Assembly: GCF_020905295.1 (NCBI RefSeq) | Contig: NZ_JAJJMM010000001.1 | Location: 1,426,001 to 1,490,000, forward strand | From: Flavobacterium piscisymbiosum | Lineage (GTDB): Bacteria; Bacteroidota; Bacteroidia; Flavobacteriales; Flavobacteriaceae | Direction: 5' to 3' | DNA length: 64,000 bases | Shown: piece by piece, positions 44,755 through 56,900 of the stretch | Layout: every line of letters begins with the position of its first letter | Numbering within the stretch: position 1 is the first letter of the stretch | Position numbers and translations under genes: made by a program | Notes under the pieces: generated by a model | Told to the model about the DNA's origin: nothing | What the model saw: the letters and a program-made list of their open reading frames with translations, nothing else | Databases searched by the model: none

Positions 44755-44768
44755 TTGACATTTGTCAA
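44755..44768. promoter_or_regulatory. FNR-type operator TTGAC-N4-GTCAA
   Basis: A perfect palindrome starting 6 bp after the Crp/Fnr gene stop. Its centre is about 33 bp upstream of the centre of the -7 box at 44791-44798, which places it near -40, the classic class II activator position. Confidence 0.65.
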
Positions 44769-44790
44769 TGCACAGGTTTTTCTATCAACC

Positions 44791-44798
44791 TAATTTTG
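44791..44798 (+). promoter_or_regulatory. -7 promoter element for the hydrolase operon
   Basis: TAATTTTG fits TAnnTTTG. No TTG lies at normal -33 spacing, consistent with an activator-dependent promoter using the palindrome at 44755-44768. Confidence 0.55.
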
Positions 44799-44858
44799 TA
44801 CTATAAATCATCAGAAAATAAACTGATGATGGTAATAACAGAATTAAACTTCGCGATC

Positions 44859-45476
44859 ATGAAAACACTATTAAGAAAACCATCCGAAAATACTTTAGAA
44901 AATGTAATCGATAAATTCAGCATAAAAGAATTAATAGAATTTGAACGTTTTTGCAGAGACAACGCCCAATGGGAAGAAATGAAAAAATGTTTTGCAGAAA
45001 ATTCAACCGTAACAATTTCATGGTTTAATGGCTCGGGATATGGTTTTGTCGACGCTTCAAGCAAAATGGAAACTTATGCGCCTCACAAAATATACGACAC
45101 TTTAATTTGGCTGAATAATGATAAAGCAGTTTCCATTACAATGGCAACCATCCAGATGAGAATGGAAATTCAGGGACATTTATTAGAGTTAAAATCAGAT
45201 GCAAAACTTTTATATAAAACGCAGAAAATAAACGGACTTTGGTCGATAATCTCTATGGAAGGAATTTACGAAAAAGATTCTTTAATTCCCGTTTCTCCAG
45301 CCGATGGCATTGTAATTCCAAAAGAAGAAATCGCCAAATTCAGACCCAGTTATGCAAATATGTCTTATGCTTTAAGCAAAAGCGGATATGATGTAAACGT
45401 TAATTTACCCGGAATTGATAAACCGGAAATGGTTGCAAAACTGTATCAGGAATCTGAAAACTGGTTGAATTCTTAA
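44859..45476 (+). CDS. NTF2/SnoaL-like protein
   Basis: A 205-residue protein whose central part fits the NTF2-like/SnoaL cone fold (CRDNAQWEEMKKCFAENSTV, about 30-50; VSITMATIQMRMEIQGHLLEL; NGLWSIISMEGIYEKDSL). The C-terminal 55 residues are extra to the single domain. Start uncertain: ATG 44859 (MKTLLRKP) is chosen, ATG 44829 would add ten residues. The amidohydrolase gene starts 11 bp later. NTF2-like members can be enzymes or binding proteins; here the operon suggests a small-molecule catabolic role (inferred). Confidence 0.72.
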   Translation: MKTLLRKPSENTLENVIDKFSIKELIEFERFCRDNAQWEEMKKCFAENSTVTISWFNGSGYGFVDASSKMETYAPHKIYDTLIWLNNDKAVSITMATIQMRMEIQGHLLELKSDAKLLYKTQKINGLWSIISMEGIYEKDSLIPVSPADGIVIPKEEIAKFRPSYANMSYALSKSGYDVNVNLPGIDKPEMVAKLYQESENWLNS

Positions 45477-45487
45477 AACTAGACAAA

Positions 45488-46495
45488 ATGAAAATTATCA
45501 CAATAGAAGAACATTTTAGCTCACCAAAAATAAGTGAGAAAATGAAACAGTTTCAGCCAAAAGGTAATGATGCTGAAAAAGATAAAAGTATACAGGAATT
45601 AATAAAACATTTTTTGCCAAACAATGATGATATTGAAGATGTTGGCGCACGCAGAATTAAATTTATGGACGAAGCCGGTATCGATATGCAAGTCATTTCA
45701 TACGGCAGCGGAAGCCCTCAGGGAATTGCAGATTCTAAAATTGCGATTGAACTTTGTATAGAAGCCAATGATGAATTGGCACAATTAATTAAACAAAATC
45801 CGACTCGTTTTGCAGGTTTTACTACGTTGCCGGTTGCTGATCCTGTTGCTGCTTCGGCAGAATTAGAACGAGCAGTAAAAAAATTAGGTTTTAAAGGGGC
45901 TTTACTAGCAGGAACTTTTCAGGGGAAATTTTTTGATGCTCCTGAGTTTTTTCCCATTTTCGAAAAAGCGGCAGAATTAAATGTACCGGTTTATTTGCAT
46001 CCGGGAATTATTGATAAAGGAGTAGCAGATCATTATTTTAAAGATGAAAGATGGTCAAATTTGGTCAACGGAGTTTTTCCAGCAGCAGGTTTTGGCTGGC
46101 ATATGGATAGCGGAATTCATGTTTTACGAATGATTCTTTCTGGAGTTTTTGACAAGCTGCCGAATCTAAAAATAATCTCAGGACACTGGGGAGAATTCGT
46201 GCCCGTTTTTCTGGAAAGATTGGATGAAACACTTTATCCTGAAATGACAAATTTGAAACGTACCATTTCAGAATATTACAAAGAACATGTTTACATCACG
46301 CCAAGCGGAATTTTCTCTGAAAATCAACTTCAATTTGCCATAATACAAATGGGCGCTGATCATATTATTTACTCGGGAGATTATCCTTATTTGATAAAAA
46401 ACGATACAGGTGACTTTCTTAAAAATGCATCAATTTCAGATGAAGATAAAGAAAAGATAGGACATTTGAATGTAGAAAAATTATTGAATTTATAA
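45488..46495 (+). CDS. Amidohydrolase_2 family metal-dependent hydrolase/decarboxylase
   Basis: A 335-residue TIM-barrel enzyme of the ACMSD/gamma-resorcylate decarboxylase group. Metal-binding features: EEH near the N-terminus (residues 7-9, the ExH variant), His in VYLHPGI (about 172), His in ISGHWGE (about 236) and Asp in YSGDYPY (about 295). These enzymes often decarboxylate or hydrolyse aromatic acids. Lies between the NTF2-like and alpha/beta hydrolase genes with 11- and 17-bp gaps, so one operon under the Crp/Fnr-type promoter. Substrate not readable. Confidence 0.88.
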   Translation: MKIITIEEHFSSPKISEKMKQFQPKGNDAEKDKSIQELIKHFLPNNDDIEDVGARRIKFMDEAGIDMQVISYGSGSPQGIADSKIAIELCIEANDELAQLIKQNPTRFAGFTTLPVADPVAASAELERAVKKLGFKGALLAGTFQGKFFDAPEFFPIFEKAAELNVPVYLHPGIIDKGVADHYFKDERWSNLVNGVFPAAGFGWHMDSGIHVLRMILSGVFDKLPNLKIISGHWGEFVPVFLERLDETLYPEMTNLKRTISEYYKEHVYITPSGIFSENQLQFAIIQMGADHIIYSGDYPYLIKNDTGDFLKNASISDEDKEKIGHLNVEKLLNL

Positions 46496-46512
46496 CCATT
46501 AAATATAAAAAA

Positions 46513-47355
46513 ATGGAAAATACTAAACAACCAATAGAAGGTGTTACAACAGGAATATTAAAACTTTCAGGAGCAGAATTGTATTATGAAACAAAAGGCG
46601 AAGGACCAGTTTTATTAATGATTCCGGGAGCAAATGGAGATCATTTTATCTTTACGCCAATTCGCGAAATATTATCAAATACTTTTACTGTAGTAACTTA
46701 TGATCGTAGAGGATTTTCGGGATCTAAACTTACAGGAGAACAAGATTACAGTCATCGTATCGATACAGATGCCAATGATGCAGCAAGTTTAATAAAACAC
46801 TTAACAAGCGAACCAGCTTATGTATTTGCAAGCAGTTCAGGAGCTTTGGTTTCATTACAGTTAATGTGCCTGCATTCAGACTTGATAAAAGCATTGATTC
46901 CGCATGAGCCAACCGCTTTAAAATATCTTCCGGATGGTGAAAAATGGAAAGTTGCGGTTCAGGAAATTTATGATATTTATACTAAAGAAGGTCAGGGGCC
47001 TGCAAAAGAAAAATTTGTAAATGAATTGATTCCCAATACAAAAGACGGAGAATTCATGAAGGCAGGAAATGGACCGGAAACGCCAAATACAACTTATTGG
47101 TTTAAATATGAAGTGAGACAATATCCATCGACTGATTTTGACACCAATAAATTAGAAGAAAACAAAGATAAAATCCTTTTTTGCGTAGGAAGAGATTCGG
47201 TAAATACAATGCCGGCTTGGCCAGTTACAAACCTGGCAAAACAATTTGGAACCGAAGTTTTATCTGTTCCGGGAGGACATTTAGGATATGCATTACATCC
47301 TGCAGAATTTGCACAGGATTTTATTGCAGGTTTAGAAAAACGAGGTAAAATTTAA
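46513..47355 (+). CDS. Alpha/beta hydrolase
   Basis: A 280-residue alpha/beta-fold hydrolase. The oxyanion strand is LMIPGANGD (about 35-43), the nucleophile elbow is ASSSGALVS (Ser at about 117), a flexible cap runs about 140-205, and the catalytic His is in VPGGHLGYALHP (about 258). Third gene of the hydrolase operon; terminated by the palindrome at 47447-47477. Likely esterase or C-C hydrolase; substrate unknown. Confidence 0.88.
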   Translation: MENTKQPIEGVTTGILKLSGAELYYETKGEGPVLLMIPGANGDHFIFTPIREILSNTFTVVTYDRRGFSGSKLTGEQDYSHRIDTDANDAASLIKHLTSEPAYVFASSSGALVSLQLMCLHSDLIKALIPHEPTALKYLPDGEKWKVAVQEIYDIYTKEGQGPAKEKFVNELIPNTKDGEFMKAGNGPETPNTTYWFKYEVRQYPSTDFDTNKLEENKDKILFCVGRDSVNTMPAWPVTNLAKQFGTEVLSVPGGHLGYALHPAEFAQDFIAGLEKRGKI

Positions 47356-47361
47356 AAATAA

Positions 47362-47430
47362 AGTTTGCCACAGATTAATAGATTTTCACAGATTAGAAAA
47401 ATCATTTTAATCCTTTAATCTGTGGCAAAA
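47362..47430. repeat. CACAGATTA repeat
   Basis: Units 'gccacagattaatagatt', 'cacagatt' and an inverted 'aatctgtggc' form an imperfect palindrome. The inverted part matches 1478-1507. Confidence 0.65.
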
Positions 47431-47446
47431 AACTTATTTCAAAATA

Positions 47447-47477
47447 AAATGCCGGATGAAATTTTCATCCGGCATTT
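47447..47477. terminator. Bidirectional terminator between hydrolase operon and GH97
   Basis: Up to 15-bp stem, 47447-47461 with 47463-47477 (effective loop AT-rich), flanked by A/T runs. Confidence 0.8.
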
Positions 47478-47492
47478 ACTTTTTAAAAAATA

Positions 47493-47527
47493 TTAATTCG
47501 TGCTAATTCGTGAAATTCGTGGCGAAA
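47493..47527. repeat. ATTCGTG tandem repeat
   Basis: Three to four imperfect units (attcgtgcta, attcgtgaa, attcgtggcga) abut the 3' end of the GH97 gene. Confidence 0.6.
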
Positions 47528-47530
47528 AAA

Positions 47531-49732
<2,202 letters not shown>

Positions 49733-49760
49733 CTAATTTAATTTTAAAGTTGCGTAGGTA

Positions 49761-51146
49761 TTAGTTTTTTAATACTAAATATTGGTATGGCGCTAATGTA
49801 ATTTCACTGCCAAGAGTTACTGCATTTCCTGTAAAAGCATCTTTCCATGTGCCTTTTAATGAATTTGCAACAAGATATTTTGCATCATTATTAGTTAAGT
49901 TCGAAAGCACTAAAACTTTTTCAGCATCTTTTACCATTGTAAAAGCACTTACAGCATCGCTGCTGTATCCGGTATAAGTTCCTTTTTTGATAGCAGTACT
50001 AGAGTTTCTGAAAGCAATTATTTTCTTGTATTGAGCCAGCATTTCCGGATCTGCAGTTGACCAGTCAATTGGAGTTTTTTCGAAATAATTTATTCTTTGT
50101 GCATATCCAATTTCCTGTCCGTTATAAATCATTGGAACAGATTTCATGTAAGCGGCAACAACAAATGTCGCTACAGATCCTTTTTTACCACCGAAAAGCT
50201 CAATTGGAGTTCCTTCGGCAAAGTTGACATCATGATTGCTGGTATATCTTACGATTCTATAATCTTCATTGTAATTTGCCGAATATTCTGCAGCATTTGC
50301 ATTTTGTATGGTACTTGCAGATAAATTTTCTTTAAATACTTTTTCTAAAGCGCTGAAAAAATTAAATCCAAAAGTATAATCAAAACCAGATCTAAATAGA
50401 TTCACTTTTGTACCCTCTGCCAACATTAATATTTTCTGACTTTTTTTAATGTTTCTTAGTTTTGAAACGGCTTCAGTCCAAAAATCCTGTGGGATAAAAT
50501 CAGCATAATCGCATCTGAAACCATCAATATTAGCAGTGTAAACCCAGTATTCCATAGCATCAATCATAGCATTTTTCATTTCTCTATTGGTAAAATCCAA
50601 TTGGGCAACATCATTGTAATTGGTTCCCGGAGGAATAATGATTTTTCCGTTAGCATCTTTTTGATACCAATCAGGATGTTGGGTAATCCAGGCATTGTCC
50701 CATGCAGTATGATTGGCAACCCAGTCTAAAATAACAGCCATATTTTTTTTATGTGCTTCTTCAACCAGCACCTGAAGATCTTGTAAAGTTCCAAAATCCG
50801 GATTTATTGCTTTGTAGTCTTTTACAGCATAAGGAGAACCGAGTCCTGCCGCAACTTTTTCTTTTCCAACCGGAAAAACCGGCATTAAATAAATAACATT
50901 TACACCCAATTCCTGAATCTGAGTTAGCCTGTCCTGAACACCTTTTAATGTTCCGGCCTGACTGAAAGAACGGATATTTACCTGATAAATAATGGCATCT
51001 TCTTTATTAGGCATTTTATAGAATGAGGCGCCGTATTGCGGATAAGGAGGAGGTGTATTTGAATCTGAATCGTTATCAGATGAACTACAGGAAACAAACG
51101 CTAACGTAAGCAGTAGTGCATAAACGATGTTTATATTTGATTTCAT
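49761..51146 (-). CDS. GH13 alpha-amylase lipoprotein
   Basis: Endo-acting alpha-glucan hydrolase, 461 residues, anchored by lipobox AFVSC (Cys20) followed by an Asp/Ser-rich stretch (SSSDNDSDSN) like surface-export signals. GH13 regions: I VILDWVANHT (about 137), II GFRCDYAD with the nucleophile Asp (about 209), III MLAEGT with the acid/base Glu (about 244), IV YTSNHDVN (about 303). Much shorter than B. thetaiotaomicron SusG and lacks its CBM58 insertion. Compact C-terminal beta domain present. Confidence 0.92.
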   Translation of the reverse strand: MKSNINIVYALLLTLAFVSCSSSDNDSDSNTPPPYPQYGASFYKMPNKEDAIIYQVNIRSFSQAGTLKGVQDRLTQIQELGVNVIYLMPVFPVGKEKVAAGLGSPYAVKDYKAINPDFGTLQDLQVLVEEAHKKNMAVILDWVANHTAWDNAWITQHPDWYQKDANGKIIIPPGTNYNDVAQLDFTNREMKNAMIDAMEYWVYTANIDGFRCDYADFIPQDFWTEAVSKLRNIKKSQKILMLAEGTKVNLFRSGFDYTFGFNFFSALEKVFKENLSASTIQNANAAEYSANYNEDYRIVRYTSNHDVNFAEGTPIELFGGKKGSVATFVVAAYMKSVPMIYNGQEIGYAQRINYFEKTPIDWSTADPEMLAQYKKIIAFRNSSTAIKKGTYTGYSSDAVSAFTMVKDAEKVLVLSNLTNNDAKYLVANSLKGTWKDAFTGNAVTLGSEITLAPYQYLVLKN

Positions 51147-51211
51147 AATTTTAATTTTTTAATACGTCCAGAGTTTGTTTTGAGATAGTAACCTCTAAAA
51201 TTTTAAGATAG

Positions 51212-51237
51212 CCTGCCTTTCGCTCAAAAAAGGCAGG
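51212..51237. other. Hairpin between SusE-like and GH13 genes
   Basis: 9-bp stem, 51212-51220 with 51229-51237, without a T run downstream on the minus strand. It could stabilise or process the mRNA and set the ratio of surface binding proteins to enzymes. Confidence 0.45.
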
Positions 51238-51284
51238 TATCAACTCAAACTAATCTAAACTGTAATTTTAAATACTGATATAGA

Positions 51285-52391
51285 TTATTTTTTAACTATT
51301 GTACACGTTGCAGTTGCCGGATAACCGTTTGAGACAGGATCAACTTCATCAATTTTAAAAGTGATTTCATAAGTTCCTGCTTCACTAATACCATAAGCAC
51401 CTCCATTGTCAAGATTTACGGTATTTGTAGATGAATCTGCAGGTCCGTAATTAACTGACCAATTATTATTTAATTTGAACTTTACACTTCCGGGTAATAA
51501 ATTGGCAGTAATTTTCCATGTTTTGGTTTGATGGTCATATGACATCGGAATAGCGTTATTCCATCCATAATCTTTATCTTCAGGTGTTGGTGCATGTGTT
51601 GCATCTCCTGCAATTCCCCAAGCATACGGAGTAGAAGTCCATTTTAGAGTATTTAAATTTACTTTGATCTGGTATGATCCTGCTCCAGGCAAATGAAAAT
51701 TGGGTTCGCTTCCGTTTTTTAAATCATTATTGCTATTTCCTGCACCATAATATTGATCCCAGTTTCTGGCAGTATTCAATTTAAAATCAGTACCATTACC
51801 AGCAGGAAGTGTAACATACCCCTGATAAACACCTTTTGAAATAGCGGTTAAAGCCGCAGCAGTTCCTACATTAAATTCTCCCTGATAAAATCCTGGCATG
51901 TAAATTTCACCAAAAACGACACTTTTTTCATAAGGAGTAACCGTTAATGTGATGTAATCTGAGTACACTTTATGATCTACACTGGCTTCTATACGAACCA
52001 CTAATTTTCCCGCAACATTAGGCAAAAGGCCTAAGTCTATAGCAATTTTGTTTAAGTCTCTCCCTATTAAAGCTTTGCTTAAAACATCTTCACCAGCTTC
52101 TATTCGTTTCGATTTTAACCACGCCTTTGGTCCGGTAATGTCAGGAATTATATCAATTTGCAATGCATAAGTAACAGGCGTACCAACAGGAAATGCGACA
52201 GCAGGCCATGAAATTAATTCTACAGATTGATCTTCTGTCTCTTCATTTAGAACCAATGTGGTAGAAGAAGCTTCAATGTTACTTGGAAAAGGTACCGTTT
52301 TTAAGGTCGTTAATTCTGCATCACTTTCACAGGAGGCACCTAAAAAAAGCAGGGTACCCAATACAAATAATTTATTTATATATTTTTTCAT
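51285..52391 (-). CDS. SusE-like starch-binding outer-membrane lipoprotein
   Basis: A 368-residue surface lipoprotein with lipobox FLGASC (Cys20). N-terminal SusE domain (about 25-155, LNEETEDQSVELISWPAVAFP) followed by two glycan-binding-type beta-sandwiches (about 160-255, PGFYQGEFNVGTAAALT, and about 260-368, GIAGDATHAPTPEDKDYGWNN). The aromatic-rich loops (WTSTPYAWGIAGDAT) fit starch binding. Between SusD and the GH13 gene. Confidence 0.88.
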   Translation of the reverse strand: MKKYINKLFVLGTLLFLGASCESDAELTTLKTVPFPSNIEASSTTLVLNEETEDQSVELISWPAVAFPVGTPVTYALQIDIIPDITGPKAWLKSKRIEAGEDVLSKALIGRDLNKIAIDLGLLPNVAGKLVVRIEASVDHKVYSDYITLTVTPYEKSVVFGEIYMPGFYQGEFNVGTAAALTAISKGVYQGYVTLPAGNGTDFKLNTARNWDQYYGAGNSNNDLKNGSEPNFHLPGAGSYQIKVNLNTLKWTSTPYAWGIAGDATHAPTPEDKDYGWNNAIPMSYDHQTKTWKITANLLPGSVKFKLNNNWSVNYGPADSSTNTVNLDNGGAYGISEAGTYEITFKIDEVDPVSNGYPATATCTIVKK

Positions 52392-52407
52392 AATAGTTTA
52401 TTTTTTA

Positions 52408-53919
52408 TTATCCCGGATAGCCTGGATTTTGTTTTAACCCTCTGTTAGCATTTAAGGCAGATGTTGGAATAGGGAATAATTTTCTGAAAGCCGGAGATTC
52501 ACCTCTGAATTGGTTTGGCAGTAAAAATTTGTTAAAACGAATCATATCCTGTCTTCTGTGTCCTTCCCAGTTTAGCTCAAAACCTCTTTCGTTGTACACA
52601 TCATCAAGAGTTGGATTTGCGTTTAATGGATCTAATCCCGCACGTACTCGAATTTGGTCTATAAAAGGTTTTGCAGCTCCTGTATTTCCTAAACGAACAT
52701 TACATTCTGCCATCATTAAAATCACATCGGCATATCTGTAAATTGGAAAATCATTTGAAGCTCCGCCTCCTGTATTTGATCCGGCCGGATAAAATTTAAT
52801 ATTACGAACACCAGCTTGTGGAGGTGCTCCAGGATTATCTAAAGACGGAACATCTAATGTATAATTAACGCCACCTGGTTGTTCGCCTACCAAAAACTGT
52901 TTTTTACGAATATCATTATCAGCATATTTCAGGTAAAATTCTTTGGGAACAATAGTACCGTTCCAACCGTCATATCCAAATAAAGCTTTTGCGTTTGGTC
53001 CGGATAGACTTCTAACCGCATAAACATTACGTGATAAAATATCAATAGTAGCAAAAATGGATAAAATAGTTTCATCCTGTGGCGATACATCCCCAAATAA
53101 CTCATAGTATTTATTTCCAAGTGGGCTAGAGGCACTTGCTTCGCCAGAGTGTAATGAAAATCCACCATCACTTACTTTATTACAAGCTGCTAAACACTCA
53201 CTCCATTTTGCTTCACCAGTGTAAACCTCTGCATTAAGATACACTTTCGCCAATAAGGTATATCCTGCCCATTTGTTGAAACGGCCATAAAAATCACCTC
53301 CTTTTGTACCATAAAGTAATTCTACATTTTCAGTAAGTTCTTTTACAATAAAGTTATATACTTCTTTACGGCTGGCTTGCGGAATTTTATCTACAGTAAC
53401 ATTGTTGTCTGTATAAAAAGGAACATCTCCAAAATCATCTATTAATAAATAATAGAAAAAAGCACGCAATACTTTAGCTTCTGCAATTTTTGCTGCTTCT
53501 GCATTTGATTTTTCTAATAATCCTACAGCTAAATTGGCATTGAAAATACCTTTGTACAACCAATTCCAGGTATTGTTTATAATACCTTCGGTTGGTAACC
53601 ATGTGTGTTTATGCAAACGGGCATAATCTTCCTGCCAGTTACCATCTGTTCTGTGTGGGATAACTTGTTCATCAGATGCCATACAGTTCATATCATACCA
53701 GCCGTTATCTGCACCTGCATAACCAACACCGGTAGCTCCATCTCTTGTAAATTCTCCCGGAATCTGCGCATAAATACCTGCTAAAGCGCTATTAGCCCCT
53801 TCAGGAGTGGAGTAAAAGTCATCTGCGGCATATTTGTCGTATACATTTTCATCTACGTCAGTACAGCTAAATAAGGCAAGTAAAGAGACACCTGCCAACA
53901 ATATATTTTTAATTTTCAT
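52408..53919 (-). CDS. susD: SusD/RagB nutrient-binding lipoprotein
   Basis: Surface lid of the SusCD glycan importer. 503 residues; lipobox LLALFSC (Cys19), then CTDVDENVYD. The all-alpha TPR scaffold is visible, with NKWAGYTLLAKVYLNAEVY (about 218-236) and the C-terminal RagB part YADVILMMAECNVRLGN and LNWEGHRRQDMIRFNKF (about 445-463). Lies 8 bp downstream of susC. Confidence 0.94.
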   Translation of the reverse strand: MKIKNILLAGVSLLALFSCTDVDENVYDKYAADDFYSTPEGANSALAGIYAQIPGEFTRDGATGVGYAGADNGWYDMNCMASDEQVIPHRTDGNWQEDYARLHKHTWLPTEGIINNTWNWLYKGIFNANLAVGLLEKSNAEAAKIAEAKVLRAFFYYLLIDDFGDVPFYTDNNVTVDKIPQASRKEVYNFIVKELTENVELLYGTKGGDFYGRFNKWAGYTLLAKVYLNAEVYTGEAKWSECLAACNKVSDGGFSLHSGEASASSPLGNKYYELFGDVSPQDETILSIFATIDILSRNVYAVRSLSGPNAKALFGYDGWNGTIVPKEFYLKYADNDIRKKQFLVGEQPGGVNYTLDVPSLDNPGAPPQAGVRNIKFYPAGSNTGGGASNDFPIYRYADVILMMAECNVRLGNTGAAKPFIDQIRVRAGLDPLNANPTLDDVYNERGFELNWEGHRRQDMIRFNKFLLPNQFRGESPAFRKLFPIPTSALNANRGLKQNPGYPG

Positions 53920-53927
53920 TTCTTTTA

Positions 53928-56900
53928 CTATTTAAATTTTACACTTAAACCAAATGCAATACTTCTGGTACGAGGATAAATTCCTTTATCACCTCCAAAA
54001 TTGTCTTCAGATCTTCCGCTTCCGCTAATATTTAATTCCGGATCAATACCTGTATAATCCGTAATTAGTAATAAGTTATTTCCAGTAAGTGAAAGTCGTA
54101 TCGAATCAACATATTTATCTGTAAAACGGAAACTGTAACCTGCTGTAACATTCTCTAATCGTATAAATGAGCCGTCTTCTAACCATATGTCTGATGCGTA
54201 TGGTGAAGTACGAATGCCTTTATCAACACCGCTTTGTAAAAGATTTGATTTACCTGTATTTTCAAGCATGCTTAGGGTTTGATTAAGCTGATTGTAAACT
54301 TTATTTCCTCCTGAACCTCTCCATAACATAGAAACATCAAAATTTTTGTATCTGTAGGTTGGGTTGAAAGCAAACGTATAAGTTGGTAACGCAGTTCCTG
54401 CATAATAACGATCGGCGCTTGTAACACCCTGATCAATAGCGCCATCTCCGTTACGATCTAATACAGTTTCTACTCCATTAGAATTTACGCCTGTGTGTTG
54501 CAGAGGATAAAATGCACCCACAGGTTTTCCTTCAACAAGGAAAGAGTTTGGAGCTCCCCATCCCACATAATCTGTATTTAAAGGAACGCCATTAATACTT
54601 CCGCTTAAATTAAGTACTTTATTTTTCATAAACGAAACGTTACCGCCTAATGTAAGTGTACTGTTTTCGGTTTTGATAAGATCATATGCCAAAGACACCT
54701 CTAAACCTTTATTGGAGATACTCCCAACATTTGCTTTGATGGTATTATAAGCATAAGGTGGTTGTGGTACTGTGTAATCAAGTAATAAATTATCTGTTGT
54801 AGCATCATAAACATCTACAGTTCCTCTTAATCTATTGTCTAAAAGAGCGAAGTCAAGACCAATGTTGGTTTGTTTTTTGGTTTCCCATTGTAAATCAGCA
54901 TTCGCATTTTGACTAATACCGAAATTAGTAATTAAGGAACCTCCAAAATAAGCTGATCCCTGTCTGCCTACTAATGAAAGAGAGTTTTGAGGGTAAAGAC
55001 CTTGTTGGTTACCTGTAACACCGTATCCAACACGTAATTTAAGTTCATTAAATAAATTTTGGGTTCCCATAAAGGACTCTTTGTTTATTTGCCACGCTAC
55101 AGATGCAGACGGGAAATCTCCCCATTTGTTATTTACACCAAATACAGATGAACCATCTCGTCTAAAACTTCCGGTAAATAAATAACGATTCAGTAATGAA
55201 TAATTTACACGTCCTAAAAAGGATACTAATGTTCTGTCATTTTTATATGATTCTATATCTCCAGACGTAACTTTAGATAAATCACCCAACTGCAATGCAT
55301 TGTAAGTAGTTTTATCACTTATAAAACCTTTTGCCTGAGTATAATTACCCTGATAAGCTTGGTTTTGCCATTCGTATAAAGCCAATGCATTTATGCTGTG
55401 AATGCCAAATGTTCTCTTGTAAGTAAGACTTGCATTCATCAATCTTTCGTTTTGCTTTTCATTTTTAATGTTAGCATATCCATTTTGACTAACTGCATAG
55501 GCATTTGTCGATTCTACCGGAAGGAAATATCCAACAGAACTGTTTGTTTTTCTCCAGCTGCCAAACCAGCCAAAGGTTAAGCCTTTAGCTAAATCCAGAT
55601 CAGCCTTCAGGCTTCCAAATAAATTGTCTTCTTGTCTTTCATTAGTAACTGTTTGCGCAGCTGCATAAGGATTCAGGTATTGAAACACATTTGGATCTGT
55701 AAAATAACTTCCATCAGGATTAAAAACAGGATCTGTTGGTCGCATTAAATAAGCATTTGTTATCAAATTTGACATATAAGCAGCTGTTCCAATATTCCCA
55801 ATGCTGCTATCTGTATTGTTAATTCCGTTAGTTAAATTAAATGACAATTTTAATTTATCATCAAGAGCTGTTTGTGTTGCCTGAACACGGCCAATATATT
55901 TTTTATTCCCCGTGTTTATTACTACTCCGTCTTGTAAAATAGCTGTTATAGAGGCTCTATAGCTAAATTTATCTGTTCCTCCGCCAAATGCTAAACTGTG
56001 TGTTTGTGTTACACCGGTTTGAGTCAAAAGACCATACCAATCAGTATCTGAAGCATGGTTTGCAGATGCCGGAACGCCAACAGTCTGAGCAGTTTGCCAC
56101 CATTGGTCAGCACTCAGCATATTCAGTTTTTTTGGAATAAAATCTAAAGAAGTAGATCCGGTATACTCCAATGTTGTTCTTCCTGCCTTATTTTTTTTGG
56201 TGGTTACGATAATTACTCCGGGTGCTCCTCTTGAACCATAAACAGCAGTTGCTGAAGCATCTTTAAGAACATCGATACTTTCTATTTCGCTTGGTGGAAC
56301 CTGATTTAACAAATCCAGATTTCCCTGAATTCCGTCTACGACTACTAGAGGATCATTTCCTCCAATCAAAGAGCCAATTCCTCTAATACGAACGCTAGGT
56401 CCTGAACCCGGTTCGTTACCAATTTGAGTAATATTGACACCTGCAGCTTTACCCGAAATTAATTGTAATGGGTTTACAATAGCGCCTTGATTCATGTCTT
56501 TTGAAGCAATTGAAGAAACAGCTCCGGTAATATCTTTTTTAACGGTTGTGCCGTAACCTACAACCACTATTTCCTGCAAGTCTGTAGCATCTGGCATAAG
56601 CTGGATGTTGATTACACTTTGACTGGCAACTACTTTTTTCTCTTTATAACCTACAAAGGATACAATGATTACAGAAGATGGACTTTCTACAGTAAGTTTA
56701 TATTTTCCGTCAAAATCAGTTACCATACCATTTTTGGTTCCTTCTTCATTAACCGAAGCTCCGGGTAAAGGCAAACCATTTTCGTCCGTAATAATTCCGG
56801 ATACAGTTTGTTTTTGATAGAGAATGTTTTGTGTTTTTAGTTCCGGTTTTTTTAAGATAATCTGAGTATCCCGAATTTTAAATTCTGTTGGAGTTCCTTT

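Noticed and set aside
45488..46495. The amidohydrolase as ACMSD of the kynurenine pathway, linked to the 3-hydroxyanthranilate dioxygenase at 63473
   Set aside because: It belongs to the same superfamily, but lies 17 kb away in an operon with an NTF2-like protein and an alpha/beta hydrolase; superfamily membership alone does not give ACMSD activity.
51285..52391. SusF rather than SusE
   Set aside because: Length (368 residues) and an N-terminal SusE-type domain with only two further sandwiches fit SusE-like better than the longer SusF.
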